Shown: positions 8,584-16,985, numbered from the stretch's first letter. The stretch: DNA of 64,000 bases from Streptomyces sp. TLI_171 (GCF_003610255.1 NZ_RAPS01000001.1:1984001-2048000), one strand, 5' to 3'. A program made the numbers and translations. The notes: generated by a model from the letters alone, not told the origin.

Positions 8584-9519
8584 TCAGCCGAAGGCGTCCT
8601 CGAAGCGCCGGCGGCGCTCCTCGGGGCTGAGCTCCGGCGACTGCGCGGGTTGGGCGATGCCGGCGCGCTCGCGCAGCGCGGTGCTGGGGCCGGGGTTGCC
8701 GCCGATCCGGTCGTCGGCCTCGTCGCCGAGGATGCCCGCGCCGTCCTGCACCGCCTGCTGGACGGTCTGCCCGACCGGGTTGCCGGTCAGGCCGATGCCG
8801 TGCAGGCCGGCCTTGCCGATGGTCTTGACGCCGGTCTTGGCCAGGTACGCCTCGATGTCCAGCGGCTTGTTCCAGGTCCAGGGCTTCTTCGGGTTGAGGT
8901 GCGGACGCTTGGAGACGGCCTTGAGCGCCTTCATCGCGTCGGCGATCTTCTTCAGCGCGTTGGCGAGCTTGCGTACCAGGTTGGCGATCCGGACGCTGGC
9001 GATCGACCCCTCGGCGGCGGCCGCGGCGGCCTCGGCGGCGAGCGACACCCCGGCGGTGATCACGCTGAAGGCGACCGAGGCGGCGAGCGTGATGATCGCC
9101 CACTCGATCAGCTCGCGGATCACCGTCTCGACCAGGTCCTGCGCCATCCGGGACTCGGCGGCGGCCTCGGAGAGCAGCTCGGCGGTGCCCTCCATGTCCG
9201 TCGCCTCGGCCTCCAGGGTCTGTTCCAGCTCGGCCAGTTCGGCCTGGAGGGCGTCGGCGGCCGCGCCCTCCCACTCGCCCGCCAGCGCGGCCCGGTCCCG
9301 GCGCTGGTCGGCGATCAGCTCGCGCAGCTGCTCGGCCTGCCGCTGCCAGAGCCGGGCGGCCTCCTCCAGCCCCTCGGGGTCGCCGGTGACGAACTCCAGC
9401 GGCTCCGCGAGCGGCTCCACGATGGGCCGCATGATCTCGTCGATCACGCTGCCCAGCGGGCTCATCCAGTTGTTGATCTTCGTGTAGGCGTCGACCGCGC
9501 CCGAGACCGGCCCGCTCAT
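8584..9519 (-). CDS. WXG100-like long protein, possible type VII secretion substrate
   Basis: 311 aa. A helical region with a WEG turn (residues 83-85) between two long amphipathic helices (about 45-80 and 86-125) is typical of WXG100/ESX helical hairpins. It is followed by a hydrophobic stretch ~138-165 (ELIEWAIITLAASVAFSVI) and a basic, then proline-containing C-terminal region of about 140 residues ending RRRRFEDAFG. The ATG at 9519 overlaps the stop of the EspC-like gene (ATGA). Could be a membrane-associated or exported toxin-like protein; no catalytic motif is seen in the C-terminal part. No secretion ATPase (EccC) is in this window. Confidence 0.65.
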   Translation of the reverse strand: MSGPVSGAVDAYTKINNWMSPLGSVIDEIMRPIVEPLAEPLEFVTGDPEGLEEAARLWQRQAEQLRELIADQRRDRAALAGEWEGAAADALQAELAELEQTLEAEATDMEGTAELLSEAAAESRMAQDLVETVIRELIEWAIITLAASVAFSVITAGVSLAAEAAAAAAEGSIASVRIANLVRKLANALKKIADAMKALKAVSKRPHLNPKKPWTWNKPLDIEAYLAKTGVKTIGKAGLHGIGLTGNPVGQTVQQAVQDGAGILGDEADDRIGGNPGPSTALRERAGIAQPAQSPELSPEERRRRFEDAFG

Positions 9520-9842
9520 CCGCCCAGCCCCGCCGAGATCGCCCGCATGCTCTGCCCGGTCGCCTCGTCCGCGCGCTCGTACGCCGCGGCCATGCCCTCG
9601 GTGTACTCGGCGATCCGGTCCATGGTGTCGCCGGCCGCGCCCGCGTTCTCGATCGCCGCCTCGGACCGCTCGACGTAGTCGCGGCCGGTCTCGTCGGCCT
9701 CCGGGAGCTTCCCGAACGCCGACGCCGACAGCTGGTGCGCACCGAGTTCGGCGCGGATCGCCCGCAGCCGCTCGGCCCGCTCGGTGCTGGTGCGGGCGAA
9801 CCGGCGCAAGGCGTCCGGATCGACCCTGAATTCCCCCGCCAT
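9516..9842 (-). CDS. EspC/ESX-type small helical protein
   Basis: 108 aa, almost entirely helical. The opening FRVDPDALRRFARTSTERAE resembles the EspC-like ESX secretion-associated family (VDP start, then an Ala/Arg helix), and ends with IAEYTEGMAAAYERADEATG, which looks like the YxxxD/E-type region of ESX proteins. GAAGAGGGG precedes the ATG at 9842 well. First gene of a coupled unit with the WXG100-like and PH-like genes, likely forming a partner pair with the WXG100-like protein. Exact family is inferred. Confidence 0.65.
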   Translation of the reverse strand: MAGEFRVDPDALRRFARTSTERAERLRAIRAELGAHQLSASAFGKLPEADETGRDYVERSEAAIENAGAAGDTMDRIAEYTEGMAAAYERADEATGQSMRAISAGLGG

Positions 9843-10018
9843 CGCGGTGCCCCTCTTCCCCGTTGCCCGGCCCGCAGGTATGGACGGTGCCATGCGCAGG
9901 CCATGAGTTGGTCAAGAAGCTAACACGATGCCACCCGATCGAGACAGAGCAATCGTTCGTCCGTTCGCCCCCGGGCCGTCAGCCCGCCGGTCCGACGGCC
10001 CGTCAGGCCGTCAGCCGG

Positions 10019-10507
10019 TCAGTCCGCCAGCCGGTCGCGGGCCCACGCGTCCCCGCTGCGCCGCGCCGCCTCCCGCCGGGCCACCAGGAAGCGGTCCGCC
10101 AGGTCCCCGTACGGGGCGTCGGCCCACCGCCACGCGCCGACCGCGCACACCTGCCGCAGCGGCCCGCCGTCCTCCACCGCCGCCACCAGCTCCTCCTGCA
10201 ACCGCCGACGCCCGCCCGCCGCCAGCAGCGCCTGCACGAGCCAGCGCGGCGAGGACGGGTCGTCGTCCGCGAGCAGCGCCTCCAGCGCCGGCCCGTAGTG
10301 CGCACGCGCCACCGCCCGGTCCGCCAGCAGCAGCCGGTACGCGGCCTGCCGCTTGTGGCCGATCCGGTGGTACTGCTCGTACCCGGGCGCGTGCTCCGCC
10401 AGCCGGGTCACCCGCTCGTCCGCCGGGACGTCCACCTCCACCCCGAGGCCGGCCAGCAGCGCGTCCAGCGCCGCCTCCTGCGCGTCCAACCGCGCTCCCT
10501 GTTCCAT
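10019..10507 (-). CDS. Hypothetical helical protein
   Basis: 162 aa, ATG at 10507. Mainly alpha-helical and rich in Ala, Leu, Arg, with a pattern suggestive of short HEAT-like or tetratricopeptide-like helix pairs (ADRAVARAHYGPALEALL, LVQALLAAGG). No catalytic motif or membrane segment. It stands alone, divergent from the MarR gene at 10613 with 105 bp between them, so the two may be co-regulated. Function unknown. Confidence 0.65.
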   Translation of the reverse strand: MEQGARLDAQEAALDALLAGLGVEVDVPADERVTRLAEHAPGYEQYHRIGHKRQAAYRLLLADRAVARAHYGPALEALLADDDPSSPRWLVQALLAAGGRRRLQEELVAAVEDGGPLRQVCAVGAWRWADAPYGDLADRFLVARREAARRSGDAWARDRLAD

Positions 10508-10612
10508 CGCGGACCACCCTCCTCGACTCCCGCCGATAGTTGCACACGCGGGAATTTGCAGAATTAGACTAAGCTTGTTCCCAGCGGAGCACTGTCGAAG
10601 GGAGCACGGACC

Positions 10613-11064
10613 ATGACCCGACCGGACCCCGGCCTGGCGCACGGCTGGTGCGCCCTCACCGCCCTGCACGGCCGCATCGAGGCGCACGTCGAACGCGCCC
10701 TGCAGGCCGAACACGAGCTCAGCGTCCGCGAGTTCTCCGTGCTGGACGTCCTCAGCGACCAGCACGACGGCGACGGCGGCCACTTCCGGATGAACCAGCT
10801 CGCCGACGCGGTCGTGCTCAGTCAGAGCGCCACCACCCGCCTGGTCACCCGCCTGGAGGACCGCGGCCTGCTGGCCCGCTACCTCTGCCCCACCGACCGC
10901 CGCGGCATCTACACCAACGTCACCCCCGCCGGCCTCGATCTGCTGGCCCGGGCCCGCCCCACCAACGACCGCGCGCTCGCCGAAGCCCTCACCGCCGCCG
11001 AACAGCGCCCCGACCTCGCCCCCTCGTCACCGCGGTGCGCGGGCTCTCCGAGCCGACGTCCTGA
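10613..11064 (+). pseudogene. MarR-family regulator, frameshifted near C-terminus
   Basis: The first 135 codons encode a MarR-like winged helix: helices ALTALHGRIEAHVERAL, recognition region MNQLADAVVLSQSATTRLVTRLEDRGLL, and wing CPTDRRGIYTNVTPAG. At the C run 11019-11023 the frame breaks: translation would continue for hundreds of codons through the antisense of the caspase unit. Adding one C gives a natural end (APLVTAVRGLSEPTS, stop 11062-11064), the expected MarR length of ~150 aa. Either a real mutation or a homopolymer sequencing error. The regulator would bind a palindrome near its own or the divergent hypothetical gene; ligand unknown. Confidence 0.7.
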
Positions 11065-11098
11065 CCGGCGGAGGCGGCGAACCGCTGCTCCCGCCGGG

Positions 11099-12178
11099 CT
11101 ACGCCTGCGCGGACCGGCCCAGCCAGCCCCGCACCGTCTCGTCGATGGTGGCCAACTCCGGGGAACCGGCCGGAAGCCGGGCGGCAGCACGGACAGCGAG
11201 AGGTTCCAGCAGGGCGAGCGCGGCCGCCGAGCCGTGCAGGAGGCCGACGGCATGGCCGTGGGCGTTGGCGAGTTGCAGGGTGAGCGGGTGGTCCGGGCCG
11301 AGGGAGCGGGCCGCGTCGTCGGAGACGTCGGCCAGCAGCGCCACGGCCTGCGGGCGGTGCCAGGGCTGGCGCTGGAGCCGGACGGCGAACTGGCGGTAGG
11401 CGAAAGCAGCACGGGCTCGGAGGCCGGGCTCGGTGCACGCCGTGCCGTGGGCGGGGTTGCGGAACAGTGCGAGGTGGCCGGTGGAGTCCACGGTGCGCTG
11501 CTGCGGCACGGGTGCCTGGTAGCGCCGGGGTGCGTCGGCGGGGATCTGGGCCAGGGCGACGGCCAGGTGATGGTGGACGAGGTCGAGCGGCAGGTGGGCG
11601 GGCCCGTCGGGGATGCCGTCGCGGCAGAGGCGGAGCAGTTCTTCGCCGAAGCGGGTGAGGCCGGTGTCCTTGTTGAGCAGCGCTTTACGGGCCCGGTCCA
11701 CGGCGGTCAGCAGGTGGACGTCGGCGGCGGCCGGTTCGTCCATGGCCAGGCCGGCGAAGCAGCAGTCGAGGACGGCGACCCGGTGGGCGGCCCGCTGCCC
11801 GAGGGCGGCGAGCAGGACGCCGGCGGGCAGAGCGGTCCGGGGGACGTGGTCGGGGTCGTCCAGCGTGCCGGGGAGGCCGAGGTGCAGGCGGCCCGCCGCG
11901 CTGGTGACGCCGTGGCCGGCGTAGTGGACCAGCAACGTGTCGGTGGCCCGGGCGGCGACGGCGGCGATCCGGTCGGCCACCTCCCGGGCGCTCTCCGGAT
12001 CGACCACCCGGAGGACCTGGGAGGGCTCGAAGCCGCCGGCCGGGCCGGAGAGTTGATCGGCCAGCAGCTCCATGGAGGCGACCGCCTCGGGCATGTCCGG
12101 CAGGTCCGCGTAGCGGCCGACCGCGATCAGGACGGCCCACGAGCCGGCCGGATCGGGCCGCAGCACGCGGTGGCTCAT
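11099..12178 (-). CDS. Caspase-like (peptidase C14) protein
   Basis: 359 aa. Caspase p20-like fold: N-terminal strand SWAVLIAVGRYADLP (~13-27), catalytic His89 in HYAGHG (85-90), catalytic Cys140 in LDCCFAG (137-143). The C-terminal ~200 residues are helical (EPGLRARAAFAYRQFAVRL, LQLANAHGHAVGLLHG) and look like a repeat or TPR-like module without a second catalytic site. The ATG overlaps the stop of the EACC1-like gene (ATGA). Caspase-EACC1 pairs are known as effector plus constant component in actinobacterial conflict systems. Likely cysteine protease triggering cell death or proteolysis; substrate unknown. Confidence 0.8.
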   Translation of the reverse strand: MSHRVLRPDPAGSWAVLIAVGRYADLPDMPEAVASMELLADQLSGPAGGFEPSQVLRVVDPESAREVADRIAAVAARATDTLLVHYAGHGVTSAAGRLHLGLPGTLDDPDHVPRTALPAGVLLAALGQRAAHRVAVLDCCFAGLAMDEPAAADVHLLTAVDRARKALLNKDTGLTRFGEELLRLCRDGIPDGPAHLPLDLVHHHLAVALAQIPADAPRRYQAPVPQQRTVDSTGHLALFRNPAHGTACTEPGLRARAAFAYRQFAVRLQRQPWHRPQAVALLADVSDDAARSLGPDHPLTLQLANAHGHAVGLLHGSAAALALLEPLAVRAAARLPAGSPELATIDETVRGWLGRSAQA

Positions 12179-12531
12179 TCGGCGGAGAGGAAGTCCTCGA
12201 CCTGGTCGAGGAGTTCGGCGCTGTCCTTGGTGGAGTCGGCGGAGATCCGGAGTTCGGTCCCGTCGGGGCGGCGCAGTTCCAGCGAGACGCCGTTCCTGCG
12301 CAGGCGGGCCTCCAACCAGGTGCAGAGCGGGGTGACCACCAGCGGGCCCAGCTCGGCGGCGTACTGGACCGCGTCGGCGATGCCGCCCTGTTCGTCGGCC
12401 CGGGGCGGCCGGATCCGGTTGTCGGTGAGGCCGCGCAGTTCGGCGTCGCGGTTGAGGTACTGCTGGAGGGCTTCGGCGGCCTCGCGGACCTCGTCGTCCT
12501 CGCCGTGGAAGGCAATGGTGTAGCCGGTCAT
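12175..12531 (-). CDS. EACC1-like effector-associated small protein
   Basis: 118 aa. Begins with an IAFHGEDDEV-type strand, followed by AAEALQQYLNRDAELRG, then a hydrophobic helix (IADAVQYAAELGPLVVTPLCTWLEARLRR) and a C-terminal strand-rich region with LRRPDGTELRISA. Order and size match the effector-associated constant component EACC1, which couples effectors such as caspase- or trypsin-like proteins in bacterial conflict systems. Lies 9 bp after the upstream gene and overlaps the caspase gene start by 4 bp. Recognised by sequence pattern and neighbour; family search would confirm. Confidence 0.75.
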   Translation of the reverse strand: MTGYTIAFHGEDDEVREAAEALQQYLNRDAELRGLTDNRIRPPRADEQGGIADAVQYAAELGPLVVTPLCTWLEARLRRNGVSLELRRPDGTELRISADSTKDSAELLDQVEDFLSAE

Positions 12532-12540
12532 GACGACCTC

Positions 12541-13659
12541 TCAGTGCAGGAAGGGCAGATCACCGGGCGTGGGGGGCGTCGCGGAGGCCGGGGCCTCCGG
12601 GAGTCGGGCGAACAGGCGGCCGGTCCGGCCGGGGAACTCGTAGGGGAGGCGGAGTGCGGCGGCGGCCTCGTCCAGGTCGACCAGACCGACCAGCTCCTGT
12701 TCCAGTCGGGTCCATTCGGCGTCCGGGGCGCCGGCGGGGCGGTGGCCGGCGGGCAGCGGGTCGAGGTCGAGGGTGTTGAAGTCCTGCCAGGCGCGGGCAC
12801 GTTGGGCGTCCGCCCGGAGCTGGACCGCCTCGCCGCCGATCACCCCGGCGAGCAGCTGGGGCAGCGCGGGCGGGATCGGCCCGGCCGCGGCCAGCAGCAT
12901 CCGGAGCCGGAAGACCCGGCCCTGGTAGCGGTGCAGCGCGTCCTCGAAGAAACGCTGCCCGGCCTCGGCCGCCGGATCGCCCCGGCGGGCCTGCCCCCAG
13001 ACCGGGCTGCCGGCCGAGGGGCGGGCCAACTCGCCGTAGACGTCGGCGAACCGGCCGAGCATCCGGTCCGTTCCGGCCGGCAGCGCGAACGGGGCCAGGC
13101 TCACCGCGAGGCAGGTCGGCGCCGGCTGCCGGGCCAGTTCGGCCCAGACCGGTTCCCAGGAGCCGCCCGGCCCCAGTGGCACGGCGACGGTCGCCATCAG
13201 GCGCGGCGCGCCGGGCCGGGCCAGCGGGTACTGCCGGAGCTGCTTGCGGATCTCGTACAGGTCGAGCACGGCGGGCGCCGGGCCGAGCGGGCTCAACTCC
13301 CCCGCCAGTTCGGCCGGTGCCGCGCTCACGTGCGGGGGGAGCGCGGCGCCGAGCAGCGCCCGGACGACGCCGGCCGCCTGCTCGGGCGAGGCGGCCACGC
13401 CCCGGGCCAGCAGGGTGGCCCGGATGCGGCCCGACTCCCCGCTCGTGCACCGGAGTTCCAGGTGTCCGCCGGGCCGGGGCAGCGCGCCGAGCCAGGCCCG
13501 TTCGGCCGCAGCCGCCTCGGCCCGGTACCGGCCGTCGGGGTCGCCGAGCGGCGAGCTCGGCCCGAGCACCGGGGCGATCCGGTACGCCGCCCGGGCCAGC
13601 CGGTCGGCCCCGCCCGGACCGTACGGCTCCACCAGCACGCCGTCCTGAACGACCGTCAC
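12541..13659 (-). CDS. Unknown protein of the EACC1-caspase unit
   Basis: 372 aa; GTG start overlapping the upstream stop (GTGA). No motif I can name. It has a long alternating pattern of hydrophobic strands and Arg/Ala-rich helices: HLELRCTSGESGRIRATLL, EIRKQLRQYPLARPG, LMATVAVPLGPGGSWEPVW, then a helical region ending in GRTGRLFARLPEAPAS. It could be a nucleotide-free scaffold, a receptor, or a divergent enzyme. In an unbroken operon with a membrane protein, EACC1-like protein and caspase, so a sensor or assembly role is plausible. Not recognised. Confidence 0.6.
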   Translation of the reverse strand: MTVVQDGVLVEPYGPGGADRLARAAYRIAPVLGPSSPLGDPDGRYRAEAAAAERAWLGALPRPGGHLELRCTSGESGRIRATLLARGVAASPEQAAGVVRALLGAALPPHVSAAPAELAGELSPLGPAPAVLDLYEIRKQLRQYPLARPGAPRLMATVAVPLGPGGSWEPVWAELARQPAPTCLAVSLAPFALPAGTDRMLGRFADVYGELARPSAGSPVWGQARRGDPAAEAGQRFFEDALHRYQGRVFRLRMLLAAAGPIPPALPQLLAGVIGGEAVQLRADAQRARAWQDFNTLDLDPLPAGHRPAGAPDAEWTRLEQELVGLVDLDEAAAALRLPYEFPGRTGRLFARLPEAPASATPPTPGDLPFLH

Positions 13660-14585
13660 TGCCGACCGGGCGCGCCGCCGGACCACGGGCCGGGCGGGGC
13701 GGCGGGCGGCGCCGGCGGAGCGGGCGGCGCGGCGGGCTGGGCGGGCGGCATCGCCGGCTGCGGCTGCGCACCGACCGTCGCGGCGGCGGACACCGCGGCC
13801 ACCTGCGGGAACTGCACGTGGAGTTGCACCGGCCGCTGCTCGATGGCCACCACCAGGCCTTCGCGGCAGGCGGCGTGCACGGCCTCGCGCATCGCCCGCA
13901 CCTGCCCGGTGCGGGACATCGCGCTGCGCAGGTCGGCGCCGCCGCTCACGTTGTCCGTGACGAACTGGACGAAGAGGCGGAACTTGCTCCTGGTGCGCCA
14001 CATCTGCCAGCCCAGGTAGAGGCTGCTGCCGTAGTTGAAGACCGAGACGTGCGCGGTGCAGTCGTGCTGGGCGAGCACCAGCCGGCGGGAGATTCCGCCG
14101 TACTGCTGGGCGGCCTCGACCGAGGGGGCCAGCGGGTAGCCGCGTTCGGCCACCACGTTGCAGATCTGGTTGTAGGCGGAGTCGACGTCCGCGCGGGCGT
14201 GCAGCAGGACGCGCCACTCCGCGATCGGTTCGGTCAGCTTGCCGACCAGCAGCACCAGCACGAAGGCGACCAGGCCCGCCAGCGCGGCGTAGACCGGGGC
14301 GCCGAGGAAGGCGCCCACGGCGTCGGCCGGGTCACCGGAGCCGTACTCGTCGGAGCCGCCGCCGCTGCCGGCCACGGCGATCAGCAGGCCGAACACCAGC
14401 ACCACCAGCCAGACCACCCAGGAGACCAGCAGGGCCCGGGCCGCCATCCGCAGCAGGGCCCGACCGCTGACCCGGTCGTCGAGCACCGTCTCGACCGGCG
14501 TGTGCCGGAGCGTCTTGTCGAGATAGGCGTTGTTGCCGTCCCCGCCGTTCCAACCCGGGACGGGCAGCGCGATGTCACTGGACAC
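13656..14585 (-). CDS. Two-TM membrane protein heading the EACC1-caspase unit
   Basis: 309 aa. The N-terminus is ~45 soluble residues, then two transmembrane helices (about VVWLVVLVFGLLIAVA at ~50-66 and YAALAGLVAFVLVLLVG at ~95-112) and a large soluble domain ending in a Pro/Ala-rich tail. Start GTG 14585 has AGGGG upstream at 9 nt; a TTG at 14612 is in frame but less well spaced. The stop overlaps the 12541-13659 start. Probably the membrane anchor or receptor of the putative caspase system. No signal peptide cleavage site is evident. Confidence 0.6.
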   Translation of the reverse strand: MSSDIALPVPGWNGGDGNNAYLDKTLRHTPVETVLDDRVSGRALLRMAARALLVSWVVWLVVLVFGLLIAVAGSGGGSDEYGSGDPADAVGAFLGAPVYAALAGLVAFVLVLLVGKLTEPIAEWRVLLHARADVDSAYNQICNVVAERGYPLAPSVEAAQQYGGISRRLVLAQHDCTAHVSVFNYGSSLYLGWQMWRTRSKFRLFVQFVTDNVSGGADLRSAMSRTGQVRAMREAVHAACREGLVVAIEQRPVQLHVQFPQVAAVSAAATVGAQPQPAMPPAQPAAPPAPPAPPAAPPGPWSGGAPGRQ

Positions 14586-14702
14586 GCCGTGATTCCCCTG
14601 ATGATTCGTCAACTGACCTCAGAAGAGCACATGTTCGCACATCGACGGCACAGTGTCAGACGAAAAAGGGCAACGAACGGACCGGTGGCGGGCATCCGCC
14701 GC

Positions 14703-14737
14703 CCTTCGGATCACGCCTGCCCGGCGTGATCCGAAGG
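14703..14737 (-). terminator. Hairpin terminator downstream of DEAD-box helicase
   Basis: Perfect 15-bp stem: 14703-14717 pairs with 14723-14737 around a 5-nt loop. It starts 8 bp beyond the helicase stop and may also serve the opposite strand, where no gene ends. Confidence 0.75.
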
Positions 14738-14745
14738 TCAGGCGC

Positions 14746-16476
14746 TCAGTCCGACTTGCGGCGCTGGCGGCCCGTGCCGTAGTTGGAGCCGCTCTTCGAC
14801 CCGGAACCCGGCGTCGCACGGCCGGAGGCCTTCCCGATGAAGCCCGCCGCCATCTGCGAACTGCCGCTGCCGGGGCGCTGCTTGGGCCGGGGCCGACGCG
14901 GGTTGCCGCTCATGTCGACGTCCTTGGGCAGTCCCCCGCCGCGCTTGGCCGCCGGCCGGCGCCGGGCCTCGCCGTCGACCGGCTTCGCGCCGCCGCGCCC
15001 ACGGCCACGGCCGCTCTCGGCTCCCGCGGTCGCGGTCTCCTGCGCGGGAACGGCCGTGGCCGGGACGGGCAGGGGCACGGCCACGCCGCTGGGCGTGCGG
15101 GCGCCGGTGATCCGCTTGAGCTCGCCGTCCTCGGGCCGGACCTTGGTGATGGTGGGCCGGATGCCGGCAATGGTCATCAGCCGGTTGACCTCGCGGCGCT
15201 GCTCGGGCAGCACCAGCGTGACGACGGTGCCGGACTCGCCGGCCCGCGCGGTGCGGCCGCCGCGGTGCAGGTAGTCCTTGTGGTCGATCGGCGGGTCGAC
15301 GTTGACGACCAGGTCGAGGCCGTCGATGTGGATGCCGCGGGCGGCGACGTTGGTGGCGATCAGCGCGGTGACCTCGCCCTCGCGGAACTGGTCGAGGACC
15401 CGGTTGCGCTGCGGCTGCGACTTGCCGCCGTGCAGGGCGGCGGCGACCACGCCGTGGGCGCGCAGCTGCTTGGCGAGCCGGTCGGCGCCGTGCTTGGTGT
15501 GCACGAACATGATCACCCGGCCTTCGCGGGCGGCGATCCGCGCGGTGGTCTCGGCCTTGTCGGCGGGTTCGAGCTGGAGCAGGTGGTGGTCCATGGTGGT
15601 GACCGCACCGGCCGACGGATCCACCGAATGGGTGACCGGGTCGGTGAGGAAACGGTTGACCAGGCGGTCCACGTTGCGGTCGAGGGTGGCGGAGAACAGC
15701 ATTCGCTGCCCGCCCTCGGCGACCTGTTCCAGCAGCTTGACCACCTGCGGCAGGAAGCCCATGTCGGCCATCTGGTCGGCCTCGTCGAGGACGGTGATCG
15801 CCACGTCCTCCAGGAACACGTCGCCGCGCTGGATCAGGTCGTCCAGCCGGCCGGGCGTGGCGACCAGCACCTCGGTGCCGCGCCGCACCTGGTTGGACTG
15901 GCGGGTGATCGACATGCCGCCGACCACGGTGGTGATCCGCAGGTTCAGCACGCCGGCGTACGGCGCGAGCGCCTCGGTGACCTGCTGGGCGAGCTCCCGG
16001 GTGGGGACCAGCACCAGGGCCAGCGGACGGCGGGCGGAGGCCCGCTTCCCGGCGGTGCGGACCAGCAGCGGCAGCCCGAAGGCCAGGGTCTTGCCGGAGC
16101 CGGTGCGGCCGCGGCCGAGGACGTCGCGTCCGGCCAGCGCGTCCGGCAGGGTGGCCGCCTGGATCGGGAACGGCTCGGTGACGCCCTGCGCGCCGAGTTC
16201 CTTCAACAGGCCGGCGGACAGCTCCAGTTCGGCGAAGCTGGCGGCCGGCGGCCGGGACGGGGTGCCCTGCACGGGCGTGAAGTCCTCGGCGACCGCGGCC
16301 GCCGGGGTGCTGCCGCGACGCGGCCGGCGCGGGGCGCCCGTCCGCTGGCCGCCGTCACGGGCGGCGTTGTCGCGGGGCGCACCGGTGCGCGGCTTCCCGT
16401 TGCGGGTGCGCGGCTTGTCGGTGCGGGGCTGGCCGGTGCGCGACTGCTCGGTGCGCGGGCGGGACTGGTCGGGCAT
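14746..16476 (-). CDS. DEAD-box ATP-dependent RNA helicase
   Basis: 576 aa. Unwinds RNA duplexes, probably in ribosome assembly or mRNA turnover. Q-motif-like FPIQAATLPD (~104-112), motif I GRTGSGKT (123-130), PTRELAQQ (158-165), TPGRL (207-211), DEAD (231-234), SAT in the following region, and ARGIHIDG and GRTARAG in the helicase C half. A basic Arg/Gly/Pro tail at both ends (residues 1-60 and from ~440) fits RNA binding. Start ATG at 16476, with no closer candidate. The cold-shock gene lies immediately upstream on the same strand, beyond a terminator, so the two are probably both cold-induced, though this is inference. Confidence 0.9.
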   Translation of the reverse strand: MPDQSRPRTEQSRTGQPRTDKPRTRNGKPRTGAPRDNAARDGGQRTGAPRRPRRGSTPAAAVAEDFTPVQGTPSRPPAASFAELELSAGLLKELGAQGVTEPFPIQAATLPDALAGRDVLGRGRTGSGKTLAFGLPLLVRTAGKRASARRPLALVLVPTRELAQQVTEALAPYAGVLNLRITTVVGGMSITRQSNQVRRGTEVLVATPGRLDDLIQRGDVFLEDVAITVLDEADQMADMGFLPQVVKLLEQVAEGGQRMLFSATLDRNVDRLVNRFLTDPVTHSVDPSAGAVTTMDHHLLQLEPADKAETTARIAAREGRVIMFVHTKHGADRLAKQLRAHGVVAAALHGGKSQPQRNRVLDQFREGEVTALIATNVAARGIHIDGLDLVVNVDPPIDHKDYLHRGGRTARAGESGTVVTLVLPEQRREVNRLMTIAGIRPTITKVRPEDGELKRITGARTPSGVAVPLPVPATAVPAQETATAGAESGRGRGRGGAKPVDGEARRRPAAKRGGGLPKDVDMSGNPRRPRPKQRPGSGSSQMAAGFIGKASGRATPGSGSKSGSNYGTGRQRRKSD

Positions 16477-16585
16477 GCGGGATCCACTTCCTGGGGGCCG
16501 TCAGCCGGGCCGCGGCGTGCCGCGGTGGCTGGGATGGGTCGGCCGCCAAGGGAGAAGGGCCGCCCCGGCCGTCGGGCGGCATGGA

Positions 16586-16620
16586 CGAGGGCCCGTACCG
16601 TGTGGAGGTACGGGCCCTCG
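16586..16620 (-). terminator. Hairpin terminator after cold-shock gene
   Basis: Perfect 14-bp stem (16586-16599 with 16607-16620), loop of 7 nt, located 34 bp downstream of the csp stop. It separates csp from the helicase gene. Confidence 0.8.
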
Positions 16621-16654
16621 CCTGCAACATCTAGGAGTCGGCGTGAGCCGGGAC

Positions 16655-16858
16655 TCAGATGGCGCGGATGTTCTCCGCCTGCGGGCCCTTCTGGCCCTGG
16701 GTGACGTCGAACTCGACCTTCTGGCCCTCGACGAGCTCACGGAAGCCGGTCGACTGGATGTTCGAGTAGTGAGCGAACACGTCGGCGCCGCCGCCGTCCT
16801 GCTCGATGAAGCCGTAGCCCTTTTCGCTGTTGAACCACTTCACGGTGCCGGTAGCCAT
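16655..16858 (-). CDS. csp: Cold-shock domain protein
   Basis: 67 aa, the canonical size. RNA/ssDNA chaperone with the two RNP motifs: RNP1 KGYGFIEQ and RNP2 [20 protein letters not shown] start is typical of CspA family members. ATG at 16858 with GGAGA 6 nt upstream. An inverted repeat followed by a T-rich run lies about 100 nt upstream of the start (16956-16985) and could regulate it. Among the Streptomyces Csp paralogues I cannot say which one this is. Confidence 0.95.
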   Translation of the reverse strand: MATGTVKWFNSEKGYGFIEQDGGGADVFAHYSNIQSTGFRELVEGQKVEFDVTQGQKGPQAENIRAI

Positions 16859-16955
16859 AACCGTCTCCACTTTCACTGGGGCATTGGGGCGCACACCTCG
16901 TGCACCCCACGTAGCCGCGATCCCCATCCGGAGACTAAACACCGGACAAAACAAA

Positions 16956-16985
16956 TGCGCCTGTCGGTTGGAACCAGCAGGCGCA
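16956..16985 (-). promoter_or_regulatory. Hairpin with U-rich run in csp 5' region
   Basis: On the minus strand, two nested stems (8 bp TGCGCCTG/CAGGCGCA outside, 4 bp GGTT/AACC inside, 2x2 internal loop) and then TTTGTTTTG. It has the shape of an intrinsic terminator or an RNA thermosensor in a long csp leader. It could also terminate readthrough from the upstream MMPL gene, though a separate hairpin lies at 17098-17129. Confidence 0.45.

Noticed and set aside
10613..12523. 636-aa reading of the MarR frame
   Set aside because: Only the first ~135 codons look like protein; the rest is antisense to caspase and EACC1 genes and follows a one-base shift.
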